Assembly (NCBI GenBank): GCA_948891265.1
Contig: CAQUBD010000004.1
Span: 32,492-96,491 of the forward strand
DNA: 64,000 bases
Reading direction: 5' to 3'
Source: an uncultured Clostridia bacterium
GTDB lineage: Bacteria; Bacillota; Clostridia; TANB77; CAG-508
Numbering within the stretch: the stretch's first letter is position 1; the number at the start of each line of letters is the position of its first letter. This document shows, one piece after another, positions 27,625 through 42,130 of the stretch. Made by a program: the position numbers and the translations under genes. The notes beneath the pieces are model-generated. The model saw only the letters and a list, made by a program, of their open reading frames with translations. It did not search any database and was not told where the DNA came from.

Positions 27625-29103
27625 ATGGAAAATTCAAATTTATATCAGGACATTGCAAAGAGAACTGATGGCGATATTTATGTAGGTGTTGTAGGTCCTG
27701 TACGTACTGGTAAATCGACTTTTATTAAAAATTTTATGGATTTACTTGTTATTCCAAATATTGATAATGAATACAAAAAAGAAAGGGCAAAAGATGAGCT
27801 ACCTCAGAGTGCTGGTGGTAGAACTATTATGACAACAGAACCAAAATTCATCCCAAATGAAGCTATAGAAATCACTTTAGATAATAATCTAAAATTCAAA
27901 ACTAGACTAGTAGATTGTGTTGGTTATTTAGTTTCGAATAGCATTGGTTATCTTGAAGATGACATGCCAAGAATGGTAAAAACACCTTGGTCAGATGAAG
28001 AAATCCCATTTGAAACTGCTGCTGAAATTGGTACAAAAAAAGTTATAGAAGAACATTCTACAATTGGAATTTTAGTTACTTCTGATGGAAGTATCACAGA
28101 TATCCCAAGAGAAGATTATATACAAGCAGAAGAAAGAGTAGTTTCTGAATTAAAAGCATTAGATAAACCTTTTGTAATCTTACTAAATTCTGACAATCCT
28201 TATTCAGAATATACTCAAGAACTTGCCCAAAAGTTAACAGATAAATATAATAACACTGTTATCCCTATAAATTGTGCAAATCTTACTATAAATGATATAA
28301 ATGATATCTTTTCAAAAATTTTATATGAATTTCCTGCTCAAAGAATTTCAATTAAATTTCCTCGTTGGATTGATGGATTAGATTTTAATCATCCTATAAA
28401 AAGTCAACTATTTAATGAAATTAAAGATGCATTTACAGATATTCATGTTTTAAAAGATATTTCAAATTGTACTCAAAAAATAAGCCAAACTGAAATCATC
28501 TCAAGAACTACTATTACCAATATCGAACTCGGCTCTGGAAATGTTAAAGTACAAATTGATGTAAAAGAAGAATTGTTTTATAAAGTGTTATCTGAAATTA
28601 CTGGTGTATGTGTTGAGAATGAAGGAGATCTATTTGGTATTATTTCTGAGCTTTCTATTGCTAAAAAGAAATATGATAAAATTGCATATGCCTTAGAAGA
28701 AGTAAATGCCAAAGGCTATGGAATTGTTACTCCTTCAATTGATGAACTAGAATTAGATGAACCAGAAATGGTTAAACAAGGTTCTAGATTTGGTGTAAAA
28801 CTAAAAGCAACTGCACCTAGTATACATATGATAAAAACAAATGTAACTACTGAGGTCTCTCCAATTGTTGGTTCAGAAAAACAATCTGAGGAGTTAGTAA
28901 ATTATCTACTTTCTGGATTTGAAAATGACCCTAAACAAATTTGGTCATCTAACATATTTGGAAAAAGCTTACATGAACTTGTAAATGAAGGCTTACAAAC
29001 TAAGTTATCTAAAATGCCGGAAGAAGCTCAACTTAAACTTCAGGAGACACTTGAACGTATTGTTAACGAAGGTTCTGGTGGATTAATTTGCATTATATTA
29101 TAA
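27625..29103 (+). CDS. spoIVA: Stage IV sporulation protein A, spore-coat morphogenetic ATPase
   Basis: 492 residues, the expected length. Walker A GVVGPVRTGKSTFIKNFM near residue 25, a GTPase-derived fold with DCVGYLVSN, and the C-terminal region ending EGSGGLICIIL, conserved in SpoIVA for anchoring to SpoVM. It polymerises with ATP on the forespore surface as the base layer of the coat. AAAGGGAGG precedes the ATG. Confidence 0.97.
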   Translation: MENSNLYQDIAKRTDGDIYVGVVGPVRTGKSTFIKNFMDLLVIPNIDNEYKKERAKDELPQSAGGRTIMTTEPKFIPNEAIEITLDNNLKFKTRLVDCVGYLVSNSIGYLEDDMPRMVKTPWSDEEIPFETAAEIGTKKVIEEHSTIGILVTSDGSITDIPREDYIQAEERVVSELKALDKPFVILLNSDNPYSEYTQELAQKLTDKYNNTVIPINCANLTINDINDIFSKILYEFPAQRISIKFPRWIDGLDFNHPIKSQLFNEIKDAFTDIHVLKDISNCTQKISQTEIISRTTITNIELGSGNVKVQIDVKEELFYKVLSEITGVCVENEGDLFGIISELSIAKKKYDKIAYALEEVNAKGYGIVTPSIDELELDEPEMVKQGSRFGVKLKATAPSIHMIKTNVTTEVSPIVGSEKQSEELVNYLLSGFENDPKQIWSSNIFGKSLHELVNEGLQTKLSKMPEEAQLKLQETLERIVNEGSGGLICIIL

Positions 29104-29129
29104 AAAGTTCAGAATACTTTAATAATATA

Positions 29130-29164
29130 AAAGTATAGAAATTTTATATTGATTTCTATACTTT
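29130..29164. terminator. Terminator after spoIVA
   Basis: 13-bp stem AAAGTATAGAAAT with complement, T run after the second arm. Confidence 0.75.
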
Positions 29165-29199
29165 TTCTTTTTCTCTATTCTTTTATCTACAAATTAAAT

Positions 29200-29544
29200 C
29201 TATACTATCTTATCCCCAAATTTCTCACCTGCTAATATATGGAAATGTAAATGCATCACTTCTTGACCTGCATCTTTTCCACAATTTACAATTACTCTAT
29301 ACCCACTTTCTTTAAAGCCTTTTTCTTCAGCAATTTTGTTTATAACTCCATAAATTTTACCAACAATAACTTCATCTTCTTTTTCCATGTGAGCCAACGA
29401 TGTTATATGTTTTTTAGGTATTACTAATATATGAATTGGTGCTGCTGGGTTTATATCATTAAATGCTAATATCTCATCATCTTCATATACCTTACTTGAA
29501 GGTATTTCACCTTTTATTATTTTACAAAATAAACAATCTTCCAT
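29200..29544 (-). CDS. HIT family nucleotide-binding protein
   Basis: 114 residues from MEDCLFCKIIKGEIPSSKVYED; the catalytic histidine triad is in EVMHLHFHILAG, and the zinc-type CXXC (CLFC) is present. HIT proteins hydrolyse AMP-linked substrates such as adenosine 5'-phosphoramidates. The open frame extends to 29592, but those codons are the arm of a palindrome; the ATG at 29544 has AAAGGAATATAGGAAA upstream and is the start. Confidence 0.93.
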   Translation of the reverse strand: MEDCLFCKIIKGEIPSSKVYEDDEILAFNDINPAAPIHILVIPKKHITSLAHMEKEDEVIVGKIYGVINKIAEEKGFKESGYRVIVNCGKDAGQEVMHLHFHILAGEKFGDKIV

Positions 29545-29564
29545 TTTCCTATATTCCTTTCTTT

Positions 29565-29652
29565 GATTTGGGGACGGAGGAAAAATCATCATTATTTTTT
29601 TCTAATTTTATCTTCTTTTTTGAAATGATGATTTTTCCTCCGTCCCCAAATC
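29565..29652. repeat. Perfect 28-bp inverted repeat upstream of the HIT gene
   Basis: Arms 29565-29592 and 29625-29652 (GATTTGGGGACGGAGG and onward, exact complements), loop 32 bases and T-rich. It shares the GGGACGG word with the repeat after ftsZ. It would fold in the 5' leader of the HIT mRNA if transcription starts beyond it. Confidence 0.8.
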
Positions 29653-29781
29653 ATTATATTATAGTTTAAATTAAAAATCAATAAAATTTCATAATTGACT
29701 TTTATGTAAAATAATTATATAATCATTTTGATACTATGTTAACTTTAGATTCTCTAAATCAAATGATAGGAGGAAAAAATT

Positions 29782-30210
29782 ATGTTATTTTCAAGTAATC
29801 AGCGGTTTGAAGTATCTGGTAATTTGAGATCTTCAGATGAGTTATCATCTGCACTCGAATTTGCATTAAAATTTTCTGGTAATTACGAAAATATGACAAA
29901 ACGAGAAATTGATAGAGGTGCTAAATTACTCTATCAAATTACAGAAGATGACAAATATTGTATTGGTTGGGCTTTTGGAGAGGTTCCTTCTGGTTGGTCA
30001 GAATATCCTTTCAGATTCGATATCGAGATCGTTAGTAGAATTATTAAACAATATCTTGAAGACTTTCCAGTAGAAGAACACATAGGTGATGGCTCATATC
30101 GTAAAGGTTTTATTATGAAATGTTTAAGTTATAGCGATTATGATACCATAAAAGAATCTTTTCATTGCATTGTCTATTTCGAACCCTATACTTGTTATTA
30201 TGCAAAATAA
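29782..30210 (+). CDS. Hypothetical protein
   Basis: 142 residues with no signal or membrane segment; rich in aromatic residues (IGWAFGEVPSGWSEYPFRFD, FHCIVYFEPYTCYYAK). GATAGGAGG upstream of the ATG supports a real gene, and it has its own terminator. I do not recognise the family. Confidence 0.6.
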   Translation: MLFSSNQRFEVSGNLRSSDELSSALEFALKFSGNYENMTKREIDRGAKLLYQITEDDKYCIGWAFGEVPSGWSEYPFRFDIEIVSRIIKQYLEDFPVEEHIGDGSYRKGFIMKCLSYSDYDTIKESFHCIVYFEPYTCYYAK

Positions 30211-30241
30211 TTAATAATTAAAATCAAAGATCACTTAAAAT

Positions 30242-30283
30242 GTACCCAATGGAATAACACTATAAAGTGTTTCCCATTGGGTA
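30242..30283. terminator. Bidirectional terminator between the hypothetical gene and alaS
   Basis: Stem TACCCAATGGRAAACACT with near-perfect complement (TACCCAATGG ... CCATTGGGTA), about 18 bp with small mismatches. Confidence 0.75.
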
Positions 30284-30287
30284 TATT

Positions 30288-32042
30288 TTACTCTAATACA
30301 GCCTTTATTCTTCTAATTCCAGCTGAGCTAGCTTCTTCTTTCTTTATTTTAAATGTTCCTAATTCAGATGTATTTTTTACATGAGGCCCTCCACATAATT
30401 CTTTTGAAATAGTTCCTATTGAATATACTGTTACAACATCTGGATATTTTTCTATAAACATACATTCTGCTCCAGATTTAACAGCCTCTTCTTTGCTCAT
30501 TTCTTCTATTGTTACATCTAGTCCTTCTTGTATCCATTTATTTACTAAATCTTCAGTTTGTTTTTTCTCTTCATCTGTCATTTTATGATCACAGTTAAAG
30601 TCAAATCTCATCCTTTCTGCTGTTATATTTGATCCTCTTTGATGTGTATCTGGTCCTAATACTATTTTTAGTGCTGCATTTAATAAATGTGTTGCTGTAT
30701 GATATGCTGTTGTAACTTCATTTTGTTCTGCAAGTCCACCTTTAAATTTTTGTTCTGATCCTTGTCTTGATTTTTCTTGATGTGCTTTAAATAATTCATT
30801 AAATTTTTCCATATCTACTGTCATTCCATTTTCTTGTGCTAATTCTTTTGTTACTTCTGGTGGAAATCCGTATGTGTCATATAATTTAAATACAACTGGT
30901 CCTTCTATCATAGTTTTATTTTGTTCTTTTGCTTTGTTCATCTCTTTTTGAAATTCTTTTTCTCCATGTGATAATGTTTTTATAAATTTGTTCTTTTCTT
31001 CTATTATTACTGATTTTATTAATTCGCAGTTATTTTCTAATTCTGGATACATTTCACTTAAGTTTTCCACATTTATATCTATTAAAGTGGATACTTCATC
31101 TAAATTTATTTGTAATTTATTCATATGTCTTACCATTCTACGAATCAGTCTTCTTAAAACATATCCCCTATCCACATTGCTTGGTCTTCCACCATCACAT
31201 ATTATCATCATACTTGAACGTAAATGTTCTGCTATTATTCTTCTACTTTCTATTATATCCACTTTTTGTAGTTCTACTAACTTATCCATTACAGGTTTAA
31301 ATAGTTCTGTATCAAATGGTGTTTCTTTCCCTTGTAATAACATTGTCATTCTTTCTAATCCTAAGCCTGTATCAACATTTTTTTGTGATAATTTCGTGTA
31401 ATTTCCATCTTTGTCTTTGAAATATTCCATAAATACATTATTCCATATTTCAACATATTTACCACAATCACAGCTAGGTTGACAATCAGGTCCACATGCT
31501 GGTTTTCCTGTATCATAAAACATTTCTGTATCTGGTCCACATGGTCCTTCTTCTCCTGCTATCCACCAGTTATCATCTTTTCCATAATAATAGATATGTC
31601 CATCTAGTATTCCAGCTTTCTTCCAACATTCTGATGCTACTTCATCTTTTGGACAGTCTTCATCTCCTGCAAATACTGTTACTGATAGTTTTTCTACTGG
31701 TATTTGTAGCTCTTTGGTTAGAAAGTCAAAACTCATTTGAATTGATTCTTCTTTAAAATAATCTCCTAATGACCAATTTCCTAACATTTCAAAATATGTT
31801 AAGTGTCTATTGTCTCCTACTTCATCTATATCATTTGTTCTTACACATTTTTGATAATCTGTAAGTCTTGTTCCTGATGGGTGTTTTTCTCCTAATAAAT
31901 ATGGTACTAATGGTTGCATTCCTGCTGTGTTGAATAATACTGATGGATCATTTTCTGGTATTAATGGTGCTGATGGTATAACTGCATGTCCATGATTTTT
32001 AAAAAAGTTTATATATTTATTTCTTATTTCAATAGCTTTCAT
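30288..32042 (-). CDS. alaS: Alanine--tRNA ligase, short form without C-Ala domain
   Basis: 584 residues against about 870 in most bacteria. Class II catalytic motifs are present (NTAGMQPLVPYLLGEKHP, RTNDIDEVGDNRHLTYFEMLGNWSLGDYFK). Also present is the tRNA-recognition region and an editing domain with HTATH near 451 and CGGPH near 549, so Ser/Gly editing should work. The protein ends at GIRRIKAVLE, right after editing; the oligomerisation/C-Ala domain is gone, and the stop is followed by a clean terminator. AAGGGAAGAGATAAAA precedes the ATG. It overlaps the upstream transporter gene by 14 bases. Confidence 0.94.
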   Translation of the reverse strand: MKAIEIRNKYINFFKNHGHAVIPSAPLIPENDPSVLFNTAGMQPLVPYLLGEKHPSGTRLTDYQKCVRTNDIDEVGDNRHLTYFEMLGNWSLGDYFKEESIQMSFDFLTKELQIPVEKLSVTVFAGDEDCPKDEVASECWKKAGILDGHIYYYGKDDNWWIAGEEGPCGPDTEMFYDTGKPACGPDCQPSCDCGKYVEIWNNVFMEYFKDKDGNYTKLSQKNVDTGLGLERMTMLLQGKETPFDTELFKPVMDKLVELQKVDIIESRRIIAEHLRSSMMIICDGGRPSNVDRGYVLRRLIRRMVRHMNKLQINLDEVSTLIDINVENLSEMYPELENNCELIKSVIIEEKNKFIKTLSHGEKEFQKEMNKAKEQNKTMIEGPVVFKLYDTYGFPPEVTKELAQENGMTVDMEKFNELFKAHQEKSRQGSEQKFKGGLAEQNEVTTAYHTATHLLNAALKIVLGPDTHQRGSNITAERMRFDFNCDHKMTDEEKKQTEDLVNKWIQEGLDVTIEEMSKEEAVKSGAECMFIEKYPDVVTVYSIGTISKELCGGPHVKNTSELGTFKIKKEEASSAGIRRIKAVLE

Positions 32043-33336
32043 TTTTATCTCTTCCCTTCACTTGGCTATTTTTCTGCTGTAAATTATACTTTATTTTTAT
32101 GTGAAAATCAAGTTTTTTTTGATTTTCTATTCCTTTGCACATTCTTCTATTTACAGCAATTTCAATTATGCACAATATTAACAATATAAATTCCACAACT
32201 ATTAACTCATATTTCATCAAAATTAATGTAAATGCTCCACTTAAAACTAATTGTCCTAACTTCCTATATGCTTCAATATCTATCATTATCTCCTGTTGTT
32301 TTTCTTTTGGAGTAAGTTTTAAAGCTACATCTTCTATATATACTTGAAAAGAATCTCTAATTGCTAGTATTAAGAAAAATCCCAAAGACATCATTATCAC
32401 TTTAAGCGCAAAGCAAAATTGTATAAAATGTCCTAAAATCAACAATGCAAATGCGATAAATTCTAATAAAGTTAACACTATACTCATTTTATCTTTAATT
32501 TTCAAATATATCTTTCCAAAAATAACATTTCCAAGCACTCTAGCAATTCTTGATATAAATACAATTGTTGTAATATAATATGTTACCATTCCTACAGATA
32601 ACACTTTTTGAAAATCATATTGCATAAATAACTTACTATTATTTTGTCCCAATTTTATTATCGAATAAAAAATCGCATTAGATAATATTACTAAAAAAAT
32701 TGTAGAAGTTAATGCAACTTTTTTATTGCCACTACTAATCTTGCTTTCTTCCTTTTTATCTTTTATTTCTGCTTCACAAAAGTTTAAAGACATAATAAAT
32801 ATTATAAAATATATTATAATTGATATACACATTGGCAAGTATTTATTTACATTAAATAAATATCCTGAAACCAAAGCAGTTATCATTGTTACAATTCCAT
32901 ATATTACTTTTGCTTTGTTTCTTATAGTAAAATATTTATCTTTTTGATTTAAATAAATTAAATTATTTCTTAATAAAATACTTGACATATTCCAAAACAT
33001 AAATGCAAGTTCATATATTGTTCTATATATTACTAGTGAAGTAAAAGATTTTCCAAATGTTAATATTATTGATGATATTAATATCATTAATGTTCCTAAT
33101 TTTAGTGAATTTGCATTTCCTATTTTGTTTGTTATTTTTACTATTATTTTTTGTGTTAATATACAAACTAATAGTCCTATCATTGTAATTGCTGATATTT
33201 GACTCGCATTTAACCCTTTTACTAATGTTAAAAATAGAGTATCTATTGGTATAAAAAATATTAAATCTGCTGAAAACGCATAAAATATAGGATATAATTT
33301 TATACTGTTTTTTATGTTTTGTATGCTTTGCTTCAT
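32029..33336 (-). CDS. MFS-like multi-pass membrane protein
   Basis: 435 residues with about twelve hydrophobic helices, arranged as two halves separated by the charged loop EIKDKKEESKISSGNKKV (residues 190-210). This looks like a major facilitator transporter; substrate unknown. The end of the gene overlaps alaS by 14 bases, so the two are probably co-transcribed. ATG with GTAGGAGAAG upstream. Confidence 0.7.
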   Translation of the reverse strand: MKQSIQNIKNSIKLYPIFYAFSADLIFFIPIDTLFLTLVKGLNASQISAITMIGLLVCILTQKIIVKITNKIGNANSLKLGTLMILISSIILTFGKSFTSLVIYRTIYELAFMFWNMSSILLRNNLIYLNQKDKYFTIRNKAKVIYGIVTMITALVSGYLFNVNKYLPMCISIIIYFIIFIMSLNFCEAEIKDKKEESKISSGNKKVALTSTIFLVILSNAIFYSIIKLGQNNSKLFMQYDFQKVLSVGMVTYYITTIVFISRIARVLGNVIFGKIYLKIKDKMSIVLTLLEFIAFALLILGHFIQFCFALKVIMMSLGFFLILAIRDSFQVYIEDVALKLTPKEKQQEIMIDIEAYRKLGQLVLSGAFTLILMKYELIVVEFILLILCIIEIAVNRRMCKGIENQKKLDFHIKIKYNLQQKNSQVKGRDKNESY

Positions 33337-33447
33337 TTTCTTCTCCTACTATTGTTTTCTTATTTTATTAAGGGTTATTTTATCATATGTTTTCATAATT
33401 TCCAATACATTGATTATAAAAATTATTCGTATTTTATTTATTTTTTG

Positions 33448-33476
33448 TTGAATATTTGCTTTTTTTATTGTATAAT
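33448..33476 (+). promoter_or_regulatory. Promoter of tRNA-Gly
   Basis: TTGAAT, 17 bases, TATAAT; predicted start near 33483, seven bases before the tRNA. Confidence 0.7.
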
Positions 33477-33489
33477 ATTATTATGATAT

Positions 33490-33563
<74 letters not shown>

Positions 33564-33571
33564 ACGACGTA

Positions 33572-33637
33572 TCTGTTCGAACTTTTTATAGAACAGGTAG
33601 ATATGAAAATCAATCAGTAAAATGGTTGATTTTTTTG
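33572..33637 (+). terminator. Hairpins after tRNA-Gly
   Basis: CTGTTC...GAACAG at 33572-33595, then AAAATCAA...TTGATTTTTTT at 33606-33637, the second a plausible terminator. Confidence 0.6.
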
Positions 33638-33685
33638 TTTTGCAAAAAATCATCCTAATTCTATAATGAAAGGATGGTGTTTGAA

Positions 33686-33955
33686 ATGAAGATAATTAAG
33701 CAAGAACTAGAATTTGAGGAATGTCTAAAACAAAGGCTAGAGTTTATATGTGAGTTTTCAAAAGTTACTCCTACTTTTATAAATGGTAGCATTAGGAAAC
33801 TAGAAAAAACTAATCTTACATATATTGAGCCACATAGAGTGATTATCAAAAATATTACTTTTTTAGTATTTAATTACTCTAATGATGTGTATATCTCTAA
33901 CTTGACTAAAAAGATTAAATTATCAGAGTTAGAAGAATATTTGAAGAACATATAA
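33686..33955 (+). CDS. Hypothetical protein next to tRNA-Gly
   Basis: 89 residues from ATG 33686 (AAAGGATGG eight bases upstream); an ATG at 33674 overlaps that site. Contains IEPHRVIIKNITFLVFNYSNDVYISNLTKK, probably beta-rich. Not recognised. It precedes the recombinase unit and could belong to the same element. Confidence 0.5.
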   Translation: MKIIKQELEFEECLKQRLEFICEFSKVTPTFINGSIRKLEKTNLTYIEPHRVIIKNITFLVFNYSNDVYISNLTKKIKLSELEEYLKNI

Positions 33956-33965
33956 TTGTAAATAT

Positions 33966-33993
33966 TTGACATTTATTAAAATCGTAGTATAAT
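33966..33993 (+). promoter_or_regulatory. Consensus promoter of the recombinase leader
   Basis: TTGACA, 16 bases, TATAAT, both perfect; start near 34000. Confidence 0.85.
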
Positions 33994-34036
33994 ATAATCA
34001 ATAAAAATTTATATTTACTCGGAAAGAGTTATATAT

Positions 34037-34108
34037 ATGAGTACTTTGAAAAAATTATATTATATTATATTGCACTATTATATTTTAGCTTATGATAAAT
34101 GGATTTAA
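34037..34108 (+). CDS. Leader peptide, 23 residues
   Basis: ATG to TAA with GGAAAGAG eight bases upstream; encodes MSTLKKLYYIILHYYILAYD and three more residues (KWI). The stop falls on the first base of a terminator stem. The run of Tyr/Ile/Leu and the layout match ribosome-mediated attenuators. Confidence 0.6.
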   Translation: MSTLKKLYYIILHYYILAYDKWI

Positions 34109-34151
34109 GAGATGTCAGTAGTACTCGTATTGTACTTTGATGTCTCTTTTT
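34108..34151 (+). terminator. Attenuator hairpin before the serine recombinase
   Basis: AGAGATGTCAGTAGTAC pairs with GTACTTTGATGTCTCT, followed by TTTTTG. The word GTACTTTGA also occurs at 34041-34049 inside the leader peptide and can pair with the same left arm, giving two exclusive folds. GGAGG of the recombinase follows at once. Confidence 0.65.
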
Positions 34152-34174
34152 GTTTTATTAAGGAGGTTTGAGAA

Positions 34175-36104
<1,930 letters not shown>

Positions 36105-36159
36105 CGTGGCACGTTTTGTTTTTGTGATAACAAAAATGAAAGTGGCGATAGTTAATTTG

Positions 36160-36192
36160 AATAAAATTTATTTGCTAAAAATAAATTTTATT
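36160..36192. terminator. AT-rich hairpin after the recombinase
   Basis: AATAAAATTTATTT and its exact complement, 14 bp, five-base loop. Confidence 0.45.
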
Positions 36193-36203
36193 GCCTCGCA
36201 GAG

Positions 36204-36240
36204 CCCCCATGTTATGATGGTACGTCATAACATATAGGGG
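36204..36240. repeat. GC-capped palindrome between two recombinase genes
   Basis: CCCC, then ATGTTATGA-TGGTACG-TCATAACAT, then GGGG. The nine-base arms are perfect and the C/G cap extends the stem. Possibly an element end or single-strand origin; not a terminator, as no T run follows. Confidence 0.6.
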
Positions 36241-36291
36241 AGAATGCTTTAGTTAAGTACACTAAAATGTTCTACCCATAAAATAGCTTGA

Positions 36292-37962
<1,671 letters not shown>

Positions 37963-38072
37963 TTACTCCTTTCTTTAGACAGCTTGAAATACGATATAAA
38001 ATTATAGTTACTACATTTCAAGTAGTGTTTATAATATACCATATTTCAAACTAAAAATTCAATATAAAAACT

Positions 38073-39810
<1,738 letters not shown>

Positions 39811-40359
39811 TTAATACCGTTCATATATTCTTTTGTTTATCTTAACAATTTATTTACATACCAAAAATAAATTGTTAAGCTCTTTTTGTTTCTGTATAAA
39901 TAGAGAGGGCAGAAGATTATTTATATACAACAAAAAGACCATAAGCGATATACCAATACTCTATTTACCTACAACGAATACAATTTTAATAAGCTCAAAC
40001 AAAATTTGAGTTTTAAATATGTACTCATTTTATAGTGTGTATGTAAATAGAATATTGAATTTTGCACTCATGGCTTTCTAATTACTTATAAATACTGGAC
40101 AAGTTTACTATTATTTTTTAAATTTTTCACACTTTCTAATAACCAGCTCGCAATCCTATATGCGACTCGTTTTCGCCTGGCACCTGAGGAATTATAAAAT
40201 TCCAAAGAAGACATCAATATTCTTGTATTCCTAACTAGAATACACATATTTTATACCATAAATTGTGTCGAAAGTCAATAATTTTTGCTGTTTCCGTTGA
40301 AATATGTAGACTTTATTGTTATAATTTAGACATACAAATTAGTTTTTGGAGGAATGACT

Positions 40360-40956
40360 ATGCAAATATTACTATCAAGTAATAAAGAAATAATAAGAGA
40401 ATATATAAAAGAAAACTCAACAATAGGATTTATTCCTACTGCATCAGAATTAGATGATGATAGATGGTATATGGAAAAAGATAAAGAAGATCTTAGTAAA
40501 ATGAACTATAATGTAATTACTATTGATATTTCAAAAGAAAGTAAAGAAGAAATTATAGAAAAATTCAATAATATTGATGCTATATTTATTGCTGGTGGAA
40601 ATAGTTTCTACTTGTTACAGCAATTAAAAATAAAAAATGTATTAAAAGAATTGATAGATTTTGCTAATACTAAAATTTATGTCGGTTCAAGTGCAGGTTC
40701 TTGTATAGCTTGTCCATCTATTGATTATGTTGAAAAATTAGACGACAAATCAAAAGCACCTTTATTAGATAACTTCAAAGCTATGAATTTAGTTAATTTT
40801 TATATTTTACCACATTATAAAAGTAAGGAAAAGTATACTAATCTAGCTGATGATATTGAAAAAGAATATAGTAATTATAAATTCATAAAATTATCTAATC
40901 AACAAGCTGTTGTAGTAGAAAATATTAATGATTATAAAATAATAGAAACGGAGTAG
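40360..40956 (+). CDS. Peptidase E-like (S51) hydrolase
   Basis: 198 residues from ATG 40360, seven bases after GGAGG. FIAGGNSFYLLQQL and the nucleophile elbow VGSSAGSCIACPSIDY carry the catalytic Ser, with a His in ILPHYKSK. S51 enzymes cleave Asp-X dipeptides or related molecules in the cytosol. First gene of a tight plus-strand run (7 bases to the next gene) inside or next to the Tn4451-like element. Confidence 0.85.
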   Translation: MQILLSSNKEIIREYIKENSTIGFIPTASELDDDRWYMEKDKEDLSKMNYNVITIDISKESKEEIIEKFNNIDAIFIAGGNSFYLLQQLKIKNVLKELIDFANTKIYVGSSAGSCIACPSIDYVEKLDDKSKAPLLDNFKAMNLVNFYILPHYKSKEKYTNLADDIEKEYSNYKFIKLSNQQAVVVENINDYKIIETE

Positions 40957-40963
40957 AAGAAAA

Positions 40964-41275
40964 ATGAAAAGTGATTTAACTATAAAAAAATTACAAGAAT
41001 CTATAAAAAATATAGACCACAAGAATAATTCTAATGACAAGTACATGTTAAAGTTAATGGAAGAAGTTGGAGAACTTGCAGAGGTTATAAGAAAAAACAA
41101 GAGAATGGAAAAAGGTACAAGTATAAAAGGAACAATAGAAGAAGAACTTCAAGATGTTCTATATTACATAGTTTGTTTAGCAAATATAAATAATATTGAT
41201 TTAGAAGAGTGTATATATTTAAAAGAAGAGATAAATTGCGAGAAATATAATAGAAAAAATATGTTTCAAAATTAA
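40964..41275 (+). CDS. MazG-like nucleotide pyrophosphohydrolase
   Basis: 103 residues. KLMEEVGELAEVIRKNKR and EEELQDVLYYIVCLANINNIDLEE contain the EExxE and ExxD metal-binding pairs of the all-alpha NTP pyrophosphatase fold. It would hydrolyse nucleoside triphosphates to monophosphate and pyrophosphate. Second gene of the run. Confidence 0.85.
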   Translation: MKSDLTIKKLQESIKNIDHKNNSNDKYMLKLMEEVGELAEVIRKNKRMEKGTSIKGTIEEELQDVLYYIVCLANINNIDLEECIYLKEEINCEKYNRKNMFQN

Positions 41276-41319
41276 TAAAATTGACAAGCTCTAAAAAATT
41301 ATAAAGGAGGAGAAATTAA

Positions 41320-42063
41320 ATGAATACATCTAATATAAGCAAATTAGAAAAAAATAGTGATAGCAAAATTATTTTAATACAAGGTGCAATGGATATAGAA
41401 GTGCAATATATTATTGATTTATTAAAAGATAAAAAGCTTATACAAATTGCAGAATATGAATTTTATGAAGGAACAATTGATAATATAAAAATAGTGGTGT
41501 CTAAAACTTTAGTAGGAACAATTAATGCAACAATTGCAACTAGTATAGGAATTGAAAAATTTAATCCTGATATTGTTATTAATCAAGGAATTGCAGGAGC
41601 ACATAAAGAAGATTTACATGTAGGTGATATTGTAATAGGAGAGAAATGTTGCAATATCAATTCTTTTAAAATGCCCATTAAAAGTAAAGGAGAAGGCTCT
41701 AATCCATTTGAATGGGAATTAAATAAGCGTGCTAAAGATATACAACAGGCAAATTTGAAATTGGTAGACCTTGTTGAAAAAAGTCTTATATCTAATACTA
41801 AAAATAAAATATATAGAGGTATTTTGGGTAGTGGAGATGTATTTAATAGGGAATATGATAGAATTTCTTGGATAAATAATACATTCAATAATTTAAGTGA
41901 AGATATGGAAAGTATAGGAACTTATTCAGTATGTAATAAATTTAAAGTTCCTTGTATAGGTATTAGAATAATATCTAATAATGAACTATTATTAGAAGAT
42001 TTTGATAAGGAACAAGCAATTGAACTACAACAAACATTAATCAATATATTGAATCAGTTATAA
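41320..42063 (+). CDS. MTA/SAH nucleosidase-like (PNP/UDP family) protein
   Basis: 247 residues. ILIQGAMDIEVQYIIDLL, NQGIAGAHKEDLHVGDIVIGE and SEDMESIGTYSVCNKFKVPCIGIRIISN carry the substrate-binding Met-Glu and the family's glycine-rich strand; the catalytic Asp of the usual SDxA motif is replaced around RIISNNELL, which is odd. It would cleave the glycosidic bond of a purine nucleoside such as methylthioadenosine. Third gene of the run; AAAGGAGG upstream. Confidence 0.8.
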   Translation: MNTSNISKLEKNSDSKIILIQGAMDIEVQYIIDLLKDKKLIQIAEYEFYEGTIDNIKIVVSKTLVGTINATIATSIGIEKFNPDIVINQGIAGAHKEDLHVGDIVIGEKCCNINSFKMPIKSKGEGSNPFEWELNKRAKDIQQANLKLVDLVEKSLISNTKNKIYRGILGSGDVFNREYDRISWINNTFNNLSEDMESIGTYSVCNKFKVPCIGIRIISNNELLLEDFDKEQAIELQQTLINILNQL

Positions 42064-42073
42064 TGCAATAAAA

Positions 42074-42124
42074 AAGGGGCTGTAAAAGAAGCAAACCACC
42101 ATTACTTACTTTTTACAGCCCCTT
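42074..42124. terminator. Bidirectional terminator
   Basis: Perfect 14-bp stem AAGGGGCTGTAAAA with complement between the convergent nucleosidase and tnpV genes. Confidence 0.85.
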
Positions 42125-42130
42125 ACCATT

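Noticed and set aside
29545..29592. N-terminal extension of the HIT protein (MMIFPPSPNQ...)
   Set aside because: These codons are one arm of a perfect palindrome, and the ATG at 29544 has a ribosome binding site.
33340..33480. T-box or other riboswitch ahead of the MFS-alaS genes
   Set aside because: No T-box sequence (TGGNACCGCG-like), specifier loop or terminator pair is visible.
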